Assembly: GCA_943735955.1 (NCBI GenBank)
Contig: OX030957.1
Coordinates: forward strand, 4,466,801-4,530,800
Length of the DNA: 64,000 nucleotides
Source of the DNA: Piscicola geometra
Lineage: Eukaryota > Annelida > Clitellata > Hirudinida > Piscicolidae
Reading direction: 5' to 3'
Part shown: in pieces, positions 11,304-22,444 of the stretch
Layout: every line of letters starts with the position of its first letter
Position numbering within the stretch: position 1 is the first letter of the stretch
Position numbers and translations under genes: made by a program
The notes under the pieces: model-generated
The model's database searches: none
The model's input: only the letters and a program-made list of their open reading frames with translations
Told to the model about the DNA's origin: nothing

Positions 11304-12087
11304 CTGTAACCTAGAGGTTTAAACAGGGAATGGTAGAAGCTATAAGTGAAGTGCAAAATAACGAAATTTCTCTGGGTAAAGCGAGTTTAACTTGTGTTAT
11401 TCCAAAGAGTTGTATTTAAAAATAAAATTCTAAAATCCTAAATTTTGGAGAAAGTTATTAAAAAACATTTGTGACGCTTTTAAGAAGGAACTGAAAGACT
11501 ACGTATTCCAGAAGAAATAAATATTTGTTGAAGTTATCAGTATTGAGTGAGCGGAAAAAAGTATTTTTTTAGATAATTAAGATAGTCAGATGATAAGTAA
11601 AACGTTTATATTACAATTTTTATTAAATATAATATGATTTCATCTCAGACAACTAAGCATTCCATCTTAAGAACTCAGTTGCTCAAGATGGAATTTTTGA
11701 GTGTTCCTGTTTGAGATTAAAAAACTCATATTTCTTTTTCTTTTGTTTCTTATGTTAAAGTTGATATAGTTAAACAAAGAGTCAATATAATGGCTGGATA
11801 AATTTAAATTCACGTTATTGGTTATGCAATTGAGCAATGATGCTATGTGTAAAAATCGTTCCATCTTGTGCAACCTTCCCTATAAGTACAATTATGAGCA
11901 CTTTTAAATTATCACATTGATAAAATATAAAATCAGTAAAAATATGTTTCAAAGCATTTATTACTACAAAAATATATTTTTGAAGAAATTCATTGGGAGT
12001 TATCACTTTTCATTTGTTTTTCACCGATTTCAAATGTAATTTATTTTCTCCTAGTTTTTCAAGCTATTTTTTGATCAATGTGCAAGT
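11304..12087. other. Spacer and 3' flank of the sulfotransferase-like gene
   Basis: No gene is seen. A minus-strand AATAAA near 12040 probably ends the sulfotransferase-like transcript. Confidence 0.5.
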
Positions 12088-13556
12088 TCATTTGTTTTTT
12101 AGCACGTGATCAACAGAAACAGATGGATGTGTGATAGTGAATTCAACAGTTTCAAACTCTGACGGTGGTGGCAGACCATAACCAATGCACAGAGTGTCAC
12201 ACTCAACCTTGGCTTCCCCGGTGTACGGCAGCAAAGGCAGTGTCTTCATCTTAGCGTTGTCCAAGAGAGTCCCCTTCTGAGAGTCCCATGCAAGAGCTTC
12301 TTTGGATTTAGAAACCAGCTCAATCGGCATGTGGCAGTATGCGAAGATCTTGTTCATCGAGGCATCAGGGTCTGCCACTATATCTTCATAGCTGTGAGTA
12401 ATCTAATTTTTATTTTCAACCATTCAATAATATGTTCTCATGTTGTATAAAGACAGATTGAATTGCATACCGAATAGCAGCGATCGGCATTTTCTCTTGC
12501 CTTAGGTCCAAGTACTTCTTCATATGAACACACCAGTGCACCATTCCCACAGCTAAGTCATTCTTGACACACACCCTGTGATGATGAGAATTTTCTAAAT
12601 TTAATGCATCAAAATTCTTTTAATAAACTAATTGCTAAAACTCTCTATTTAATAAACACTTATTAATCATTTCACAATTTCAATCTAAAAACACAAACCG
12701 ATATTTAGAGGCAGGGAATCCAGTTTCCGACATCAACTTCGAAAACCTATATGCGGAGTTCTTACCAAACCTGAAGATCAAGTTCATGGAGTAGAGGCAA
12801 AGACTCATGCGGTAAATAGACTGACACACTTTAACTGGTTTTCTATAGAGGTAAAGATGTGTTGAATCGGGAAAGATATATTTCAAGAGAGGAGAGGCGT
12901 CCATGGCAGGAGAGCAGATCTTGATGACATATGCATCGGCTGGGTGCTTCTTGATGTTGCACAAGAGGCGAATGGAGCTCTTGGTCTTGCGTAGAAGTTC
13001 TTCTGGATAAGCTGAAATAAAGACGAGATGTATTAAGATGACGATTATTGTTTAAGGGTAGAAGGTTCGATTAAACCATCTTTTGAAGAATTAGGTTCAA
13101 TAATAACTTGACTTATAATGCTATTTGTTCTTGATTTTTTTGCTTCTTTATATTTATCTTATAATTTAATACACATAGTTTCGGCTTTTAAGAGTAAATA
13201 AAAAGTCAAAATTATAAATATTTTTGATTTTAACACTTAAAAAATAAATATTGTTCCATACAAATTCTTATTTAAAAAATTAATATAGTTATTATATCAC
13301 TAGCATCCTGAAGTAGATTTTTGTTCTGTGGCCTTGGACAGGAAGTTGATGCAGTTGGGTTCTGCAATCGCGACTATCTTCTGAGTGGCCTCGAACATCT
13401 GGTTGAGGAGCGTGGAGCCGCATCTGGCGCAGTTGCTCAGAAAGATCAACTTTCCCTTCGGGTCGCCAACCTTGTCTGCCAATAAATGCATCGTCTCTAG
13501 AAAGGAAGAGGTGTTGAGTTTCAATTATGGAATTAAATAATAATAAAAATTTATGA

Positions 13557-13589
<33 letters not shown>

Positions 13590-15384
13590 GTAGTTGTTTG
13601 ATAGATTTAGTCAAATATAAATATTGCTTTCTGATCTTTAATACTAGTTTCATTTATTTATTTTTTTACAAGCTTTTTTAAAGATCTTGAAGGTTAAAGC
13701 CACTCCAAGTAATTAGATAATAGATCCTAACCGCACTAAATGATTGCATTTCCTTGTATTTCATTGTTCACAAAACCTATCTTCGATAACTTATTTTGAT
13801 GAATTATTTGATTGTCTTGAGAGCTACTCAATTTCAATGGCTACTCAATCCCACTCTCCAGATAACTCTTAACGATCTTTTTGATCGAGTTATTTAACTA
13901 ATCATAAGCTCTTGTTTAGGGACCATATAAAATTTAAAGTTAGGTTACAATGTTACGTGCATCATTAATATATTCCTTTTTGATATTTTTGTCTCCGATT
14001 GAATCTCGTGTTTGCTAGGTTCTAGACTTTACAAACAGTCGGCATATATGCAAACTTTCATTTTCATTTGAAAGTTAGCGACAAAAAAACTCTAAATCCT
14101 GAAAATAGGAAAAGGTATTAAAAGTCGCATTGAATATAAATTTACAACCTAAGGAAGCTCCTAAGGTTGATACGGCACTATGATAATGCTCTTCGTTATT
14201 ATTTTATTTTTATTTTCCCCCCATTTATTTCGAAGGCATACATATGTAGTCATGAACGAACCTATTGGCATTCTGATGACTTTCAAGGCGTTTTCGTGTT
14301 GCGCCACCATAGAGAAAGAATTCACCCTGGAGCTCCACACATTCTTCTCAGGATCGCACTCCACAAACAACGCCTCCTCACCCACCACCTGCAACCGTTC
14401 CAGCAAGATGGGAATGATGTTTAAGCTACAACAAAAAAAGTTAAGTAAATATCGACACTTTTTATCAGACGTTATCTTTTAAAAGCTTCAGGTTCCTTGA
14501 AAAACTTAGAAGTCTATCTAAGCAACCTTATTAATCTACTATAATATATACACACAACATAAATGATTAAATTAATTTTTTAATCAAATGCTTTCAATAC
14601 ACTTATCAAATAAAATGCGCTGAAAAGCTTTACTCGAAGGTCTATTTACGATTTAAAAGACACTATCATTGCATTCCATTGATTTTTTAAAATCTGTTGT
14701 AGTCTATTCATTTTTATAATATTTTATTTTATTTTGCTTGTAAATATGGAAATATATAATTATTGAAACTTAATACCATTATCAAATGCATTCCATCTGA
14801 GACTCACAGCATACAGGGTGATGTGGTCCTGCAGCACATACTCAGGCCTTTCGAAACTCTCGTGCGTCAGCAGGAAGTCCCACCCTGATGCTGGAGAGAG
14901 GGTCTGGCAAAATTTGAACCGACCCCACACCTTCATCACCTAGTGTCGTTGGATTAGTTTGATTTCAAGCTTCACACGACGCTAGCGCATTCCTAATTCA
15001 AGCAGTTATATGCTTTCAAGAAAAAGTATCCTTGCTAAAACATAAACCTTTGAAAAATCAATAATGTTATAATTTTTTAGTTTTATTTAAAACATTCAAT
15101 AAAATACTGTATTAAAAGAATGCATTTCTTAAAATAAACCACGGATTTTAATAGAGCTTGCCAGAGCTTGTTGGGTTTCAACGCATAAACTGACCAAATA
15201 TTAAAAAATGATAAACACTCGCCTGGGCCGCTTCTTGCGAGTACGGTGTTAGAGTGGCTCTTTCGAGCTTCTCATTGACTCCCGTCACTTGCCACACCAG
15301 CCACTGCAGCACTCTGAAGGTGCCATTCGCCAGCAGCCACAAGAGCGTCTTTAAAACTTGCACGTACAAATGGTAAGTGATCAT
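12088..15384 (-). CDS. Sulfotransferase-like membrane protein (444 aa, 7 exons)
   Basis: Exons in transcript order are 15384-15223, 14939-14808, 14388-14262, 13496-13305, 13011-12699, 12575-12471 and 12391-12088, giving 444 residues in frame. The N-terminus has a hydrophobic stretch (about residues 6-33, Trp/Leu-rich), probably a membrane anchor. Residues 161-171, SNCARCGSTLL, form the P-loop that would hold the 5'-phosphosulfate of PAPS. YEDIVADP at 345-352 fits the later conserved segment of sulfotransferase-fold proteins. The layout (HITLYA, ALFVE, GDPKGK, then the P-loop and EPN) matches an uncharacterised invertebrate family with this fold. The acceptor substrate is unknown. Introns 1 and 4 need GC donors (CAG|GCGAGT and GAT|GCTAGT) to stay in frame. 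The join of exons 3 and 4 (donor G|GTTCGT) is the least certain. Confidence 0.8.
13561..13589 (+). repeat. (ATA)n microsatellite
   Basis: Short perfect AAT/ATA array in intron 3 of the sulfotransferase-like gene. Confidence 0.9.
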
Positions 15385-15399
15385 CTTGCTGCGATTTCT

Positions 15400-16200
15400 G
15401 AGGTTTTAGTGAACGTTTTAAATCAGAAATGAATGCACGTGCTTTTATGTTTCAATGTAAAAAAGTAGATGGCATAAATATAGGACTTTAAAAGAACGGT
15501 TAAAGAAGAATTATATATCCATTATATACATGTTGTTCTTTATATAAATATTTATATATAATATATTCTTATTTTCTGAGTTGAAAGCAGATATATATAA
15601 TAGGCATATATATAGAAAGCAAATGTATATAATACATATACAATTGATATCTTCAGTCCGGAAATAAGAACATCTTACCAAACATACCGTTCTCTTTGAG
15701 TAGCACTTTTCGTATTTCTATCAAAGTCTGAAATTCATTTTTTATATGTGAAAAAATAATGGAAAATTTAGAAGGGGACTAACGAATAAACACATTCGAA
15801 TCAATTGAATGAAGAAAAAAGAATAACAGTTTAAGTATCGTTAAAAATGGTTCATTGGTACCAAATGATTTGATTTATTTTATAATTAATTAATAATATT
15901 TTTTTAAACGCAAAAAAAGTAACTATGAAGTTTTTGAGCCATATAAAAACACAATAAAATATCATGGGTATGCTTCCCCTTTCAATAGTGTCTCTAAAAA
16001 ATTATTTTTGGTTTCAAAATTCATGGGTTTGCCTTAAAAACTTCCCTGTTTGAATTGTGCGATGACAATTTGAGTTGTATGTGATTTTTCTCACTAAAAA
16101 CATTTTATTTTATTTTTCTTCAACGCTAGAATTTTTGATAAAAAAATATTACTGTACAAGAACCCAAGAAAAAAATGCACACACAAACACACGCACGAAC
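15400..16200. other. 5' flank of sulfotransferase-like gene
   Basis: AT-rich with TATATA runs at about 15480-15650. No further exon could be supported. Confidence 0.4.
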
Positions 16201-16216
16201 ACACAAAAACACACTC

Positions 16217-16485
<269 letters not shown>

Positions 16486-16516
16486 AGTGCTTCTCAAACA
16501 AACCTTTTGCTTCTCA

Positions 16517-16685
16517 AATGAAGCTTCAGAAGTGAAATTAATTTGTTCCAACAGTATTTGCTATCTCTCGTAAAACCATTTTTAGCTTTTAATGCAATAA
16601 AATGAAGCTTCAGAAGTGAAATTAATTTGTTCCAACAATATTTGCTATCTCTCGTAAAACCATTTTTAGCTTTTAATGCAATAAA
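16517..16685 (+). repeat. 84-bp tandem duplication
   Basis: Two head-to-tail copies beginning ATGAAGCTTCAGAAG, with one difference near the middle (CAACAG versus CAACAA). The high identity points to a recent event. Confidence 0.9.
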
Positions 16686-16741
16686 ATGCATTGCAATGTA
16701 ATAATAAGCTGCTACTATAGACTATAGGCTATAGTCTAAAG

Positions 16742-17732
16742 TAGAGACCGACCGAAACAGATATTTTTATTTCAGCCGAAACCGAAATTAGGCCGAAATT
16801 AAAATCTCATTTTTGGTCGAAACCGAAATTAAATCGAAATTTTAATCAGATTTCCGGCCGAACCGAAGCCGAAACTGACATTTTATCCAACTTTTATTCA
16901 AAATGAAAAAAGAGTATTTAAAGATGACAATGCCCGTTTAATATGTAAATAAAAGTTTTTCAACAACAAAATTTTGTTGTTGTTGACAGGTTTTGCTTTG
17001 GTCAGACTGACATTTTGTAAAAAAAACTTCCAAATAGGATTCAACGACATTATTACAATTTATTTTTGAATTAATTAATCGAAGCCAAATCTTCTCGTTC
17101 TTTCGACTTATATATAGTGTTTTTCAAAGAATTGATATCTAGAATTCCACATGCTTGTATATGTTATTCGAACAAATAGTCTTATGTCACCAATAAATCA
17201 ATTAACCACGATACCTAATAGATATCTAATAAAGATGAGAATCGAACTCAAACTAAATAATTCGAGTTCGATTGAGGATATACAGATACTTACTTTTTGA
17301 CAATAAAAATTTTTTAAACAAATGTTTTAAAAAATAGAATTTTCTTTAAAAAAGTTTTGTTAAATATCATCATTGAACGTATCCCAATTTACTTAAATTT
17401 CAAATACATGATTGTTGTTCCAGATGCTTGTATATGTTATTCGAATAATTAGTCTGATACACCCATAAATCAATCAACCACGATAACTAATAGATATCTA
17501 ATAGAGAATCGAATCCAAACTTAATAGTACGATTGAGGATACAGATATATCAGATAAACTACATAAACAAATAAAATTTTCGGTTTTTCGCTAAATATGA
17601 GATATATTTCGGCCGAAACCGAAATTGAGCCGAAATTACAAAAATATTTTCGGCCGAAACCGAAAAATTGCCGAAACTAAGAAAATTGGCAATTTCGGCG
17701 CCGAAACCGAATCGAATTTCGGTCGGCCTCTA
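16742..17732 (+). mobile_element. hAT-type element 2 with 8-bp target duplication
   Basis: The ends are inverted repeats: TAGAGACCGACCGAAA on the left, TTTCGGTCGGCCTCTA on the right. GTCTAAAG flanks both sides (16734-16741 and 17733-17740). The subterminal regions are dense in GGCCGAAACCGAAA-type motifs. The interior is AT-rich with no transposase frame. It carries its own duplication: about 100 bases with TTGTATATGTTATTCGAA occur near 17155 and 17425. Length 991 bases; non-autonomous. Confidence 0.85.
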
Positions 17733-17739
17733 GTCTAAA

Positions 17740-18296
17740 GACTTATAAGTTAAATTTCTTATCCACTTAGATTCTATAGAATCTAAAAGTGGGTATTTTA
17801 TTCTACAAAAGCCCTTGTATCAATGAAGCTTTTAATAAGAAAATATAATTTATATTAGTAGTGAAATAATAAAATTTCAACATTTAAATACTTAAATAAA
17901 TTTTATAGAAAAAAATAAAAATAATTTACGTGCAAATACTTACAAAAGTAATTTACGTGTACTTAAGCTACGCACAGTGAGAAGAAGAAAACGGAAATGA
18001 CCGTTCATCTGATTATGCATGTTCAGTGTGCATCCAGGAAAAGTCAACGCCAAAAAAAAAGAATTCATGAAATAAAGTGGCAGACGAATTTTGAAAAGAT
18101 CACAGATGACCTCAATTTCTGTTTTTTAAATAATTTTAACTATTGGGGGCTAGTCGACTTCATTAACAGAAACAGCCTAAGAAACCTAATTTAACAATTA
18201 ACATTAGAAGAGATTAAAATAACAGAAGAACTAAATTAACAAAAGCCCTAAGTGAATAAAACAACTAAACTAACAAAAAAACTAAATCAAAAGATG
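17740..18296. other. Intergenic, no gene seen
   Basis: AT-rich sequence after the second hAT element. The longest frame (17997-18194) has no recognisable features. Confidence 0.5.
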
Positions 18297-18510
18297 AAAT
18301 AAATTAACAGAAGAAATAAATTTACAGAAGAAATAAATTAACAGAAGAAATAAATTAAAAGAAGAAATAAATTAAAAGAAGAAATAAATTAAAAGAAGAA
18401 ATAAATTAAAAGAAGAAATAAATTAAAAGAAGAAATAAATTAAAAGAAGAAATAAATTAAAAGAAGAAATAAATTAAAAGAAGAAATAAATTAAAAAAAG
18501 AAATAAATAG
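18297..18510 (+). repeat. 17-bp tandem repeat
   Basis: About a dozen copies of AGAAGAAATAAATTAAA. The first copies have TTAACAG or TTTACAG in place of TTAAAAG, which shows the array grew from a variant edge. Confidence 0.9.
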
Positions 18511-20073
18511 TTAAAACTAAATTAACTAATTAAATTAATTAAAAGACTTAGAAATGGTTAAACAACAAGTGAGATCTTTTTTCATCTGTAAATAAAAAAA
18601 TTGCAAAAGAATTCCTTCCAAATACTAAACGTTAATCAACTTTATCCTGAAACTTTATTGATATTTTGAAAATGAAAAGAATAAACAGAATTATATTAAT
18701 TATACTTGAAATAAGAAGTCAGCTCCTAGCTGGCCAATAGTATTTAAGAATGAAGGGGTATGCGAAGCCTTCACATTGTAAAGGTTACCAATATTTACAA
18801 ATGATCTTTGACGCTTCTACGGCCTGGAAACACTATTTCTGGTTTATCTTTTATTAAGTTGCTCATTAGAACTATTTATATATGAGTTTTTCATTGTTTT
18901 ATTTTAATAATTTTTTCATGTTCTAGTCTGAGTATTATTTTTTTATTGTAATAGATATTGTAGCTTATCGAAAGTATTCTATTCCCTGTACTATGGAACC
19001 ATTTATTAAATCTTCATTTCTCAAGGTTTCCCCTAGAGTGTTTTTATAAATAGTTTTTCTTGTATCATTATAATAATAAAAAGACAAATTATTCATAACC
19101 AAGCGGTCTTAAAGCTCGTTCCGGGTTACGCCAAGTTAATTATATTCGTCATTGGATTGTATTGTACTGGTGGGTTAAGCTACCTAACATTATTTAAATG
19201 TGGGACTTTGTCAGTTTGTTACTAACCGGCCATAGTTCATTCCTTAAATTGTGTTATGCTTTTCAATTCAAATTGATCGCACCTTGAAAAAACTTCAAAA
19301 CAAAGGAAAACTTGATGATATAAAAGTAGTAAATATTATAAAAATAATAATTTTTAAACGTTTCTAAACAGACTTGAAAATAAAAATATAAATAAAGATC
19401 ATTTTTCAAGTGTTGTTTATCGTAACATTACAAGGATTGGCATTTTTCTGGATGGGTAGTCTATTCGTGAGTACATTTATTTAAATAAAACGTTTTCTAC
19501 CTATATTTAAAATATATTCATTCATTTTATTTTAAAAGTGAGACAAGAATATTACATTTCTTGTTTAGACTTTACATTTTCACTTAAACGCTTGGAGACA
19601 GTTAAACATTGGTAAGCGTTACGCCACGGATACATGTTCATGCAGTGTCAAGGTTTAAAAAACAAACTGTGAAACGTTCAACAGACCTCTTTAATCTTTT
19701 CACATAACTTCATTATTGCATTGTAGCATGAGATTCACTGAGTTATTGGTTGAGAAATGGACTTTGAAACAGTCTCTGTAGAGAATAATTCACAATAACA
19801 TTGGGGCTTGAATGAGTTTTTAAGCTTAGCGCTTGTGAGCTTCAGATTGTATGTTTCAGTTTTTACAGATAAATGTATATTAGGGACTCATTAGATGAAT
19901 TGAAATACTTTTTTAAAAACAAGGCTAAATAAATCATGAGCTGATACGTCATTGAAAAACAAAAACAAGGAACTAAAATGAATGTTTAAAGATTTTTTCA
20001 TCTCATTCCATCGAAGAACGCTATAGCCTTCAAAACATAAAAACTAAAATTCATTGAAGGCTTAAGCGCTAAA
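18511..20073. other. Upstream flank of cytochrome b5 gene
   Basis: AT-rich, no gene recognised. A TATA-less region precedes the start codon at 20074. Confidence 0.5.
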
Positions 20074-21561
20074 ATGGCAGAGCAACCGTCGAAACAAGCG
20101 ACAGAACATCCAACGGAAAAGCCAGCGGAACCAACGGCGGAATGCGGGTCTTCTGGCCTGCCCGACGAGTATTTCATCAGGAAACCCTCGTGTGACCCTT
20201 GTGTCGAGTGTCGCAAGATCAAGATGGAAGAACTGCTACAGCACTCCGACCCCGAGGCTCCCTGGATCGCCGTCAAGGGATACGTCTATGACGTCACTCA
20301 CTTCTTGGAGAAGGTGAGTGTTTTGTGGCCAGTTTCGAAGTAAGATTTTATCTTTATTATTTTGAAAAACCAAATGGAAGTATTTTTGCACTCTTTGATC
20401 TTACAACGGTTTCAGTCGCTAAGATTTGAATGGCTGTCTTATAACAAGACATGTGGTCGTTCTAATAGTCAAAATATCATAATCGTTTTAACAACCTTTC
20501 ATTACGTAGTGCTATTTCATAAAAAATGATTGAGAGAAATAATGTTTAGAGCTTACGCAACGCCTTCAATGAATTTGGATGTTCAGTAAGGCCAGACTTA
20601 ATATCACTTAATCGCATTTATTTTTCATATTGGAAGCCCTACACTAAATGAACAATCGTTGAATTTTAAAAATGACAAATAAATGATGTTTTCTACAGCA
20701 CCCTGGAGGTCCCACAATTCTGCTTGAAAACTCAGGTGAGCTCTGTGGACTGGGGTGTTGAAAAAGGCTGGTTGGATAATGATGATGATGTTTACTTAGT
20801 ATAGCGCCAATTAGAAAGGATTGGAGAGACGGATGTTATGGCTGGATGTGATTGGAAGGAATATATTTAGGCATTTGGAAATGTGGGAATAACTTTACTA
20901 GATGTATGAAATCGCTGTTTGGAGAAGAGATAGGCGTGAAGATGTGTGTTTAGATGAAGAAGTGGCGAACCAGAGAAGCTTGAATAAAAAAATTGATTCC
21001 GAGACGAGTGAAAGCAGATGGAAAAAAAGATGGATGAATGATTAAAGAGATTTTGAGAATAGGCTTTCAAAAATTTAGTTTCTCCGTTCATTTGATATTT
21101 GGAATCATGATAACATAGCGAGAGTAGTAAGTTCAAAAAAAAGTTTTAAAAAATGTTAAGAGAATTTTAATGAATGTGGATTCTTCGATTGATGACATAA
21201 AATTATGTAGAACCTTTTTCACGTTTCATCAAGAAGGCATAGTTGAAACATAGACATTTTTGTACTAAAAACATTAATTCATCAATTTTACCTCTTTATA
21301 ATGCGATGTGGCAGGAAGGGACGTCACGACGATCTTCGAAGACGTTGGCCACTCCAATGACGCCAAAGAGCTCATGAAGGGCTACAAGATCGGAAGATTG
21401 GTAAACTTTTATTTATTTCTTTTTTGAGAAGAAACCCTCACTTTCTCAAAATTTTCGTTTAAGTTTTTAAAAATAATTTTTTCCATATTTAATAATACCT
21501 TAACAACTATGAATGCTCCACAACTACAAGCAACACAAACTCATTCCTCCAGGTTGACTGA
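20074..21561 (+). CDS. Cytochrome b5 domain protein (123 aa, 4 exons)
   Basis: Exons are 20074-20313, 20699-20735, 21315-21400 and 21553-21561 (the last encodes only Val-Asp-stop). The cytochrome b5 fold is shown by [20 protein letters not shown], where His81 of HPGG is the first haem ligand, and by VGHS, where His105 is the second. Their 24-residue spacing equals that of classical cytochrome b5. The N-terminal 55 residues are an extra, Glu/Pro-rich leader ending in CDPCVEC, a three-Cys cluster not usual in the family. There is no C-terminal membrane anchor, so the protein should be soluble. Electron transfer is the family role; the partner is unknown. The mini-exon follows a good acceptor (TTCCTCCAG) and is inferred. 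Confidence 0.88.
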
Positions 21562-22444
21562 TCTCGGGGTTTACTACACAAATGTATCTTTGAAAGCAAC
21601 CTTTTTTTTTCATCGTGCTTTTACGGAAAGTTGATGAAGAAATGAAGAAAAAATGGATTGATCGGGTGTGGAATTGGTAAGGGTATCAGAGTTTTATTTG
21701 TCAGGGTTATGGTCATGAACCTTTTATTTAATTCATTTGTCTGCTACATCATATAATTTGATTTTAATCGAAAACGTATTCATAAAATGGTGTTAAAAGA
21801 GTTGTCTGTGACCGTGACGATGAGAGTACAATGATAAACGGTATTTATAAAACTTAACAGCCTGTTTGCACTAAAGAAACCTAGTACTAGATTTTTAGAA
21901 TTTAAAATTTTTTTACACATTTTTTAAACTTCTTTTTTTTATGTGCATGCTTTTGTATCAATTGATCTCAGAAAAATACTTTCAAATGGTTTATTATTCA
22001 TTTCAAAATTTAAATAATAAAAGTTTTCATTTCTGCTTTTCATAGTAAGTCCACATGAACATGATGGTTCAGAGAGATGATGATGATTTTGATGTTTTTA
22101 TATAGAGAAATAAAAAAAATAACAACTTAGACTCCACTTTTTGTAATAAAATAATAATTTTAAAATGAAACTTTTCCAAGTTAATAGAAATATATTTACT
22201 AATAGGAGGAAAGATGAAAACGGAAACCTATTTTAATAATGAAATGTATTAATTTATTTCAAACATGTATGTGTTTTTGAAACTACAAAACTTAAAATAG
22301 TATATTTTTTATTGAATACAGCCATTTGAGATTTATAGTTTTCAATTCAACAATTAAACTGTTTTTCACAATTTAGCACATCCCTAATAAATCTGATGAC
22401 CAAGTAGGATATGTTAAAGAAATAATACGTTCTGCGCGATAGTA

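Noticed and set aside
14388..14440. Upstream acceptor (TTGTTGTAG) for sulfotransferase-like exon 3, adding about 16 residues
   Set aside because: It does not fit the phase of the strong GCT|GTGAGT donor of exon 2; the acceptor GGTTGCAG at 14390-14389 does and restores the expected family sequence.
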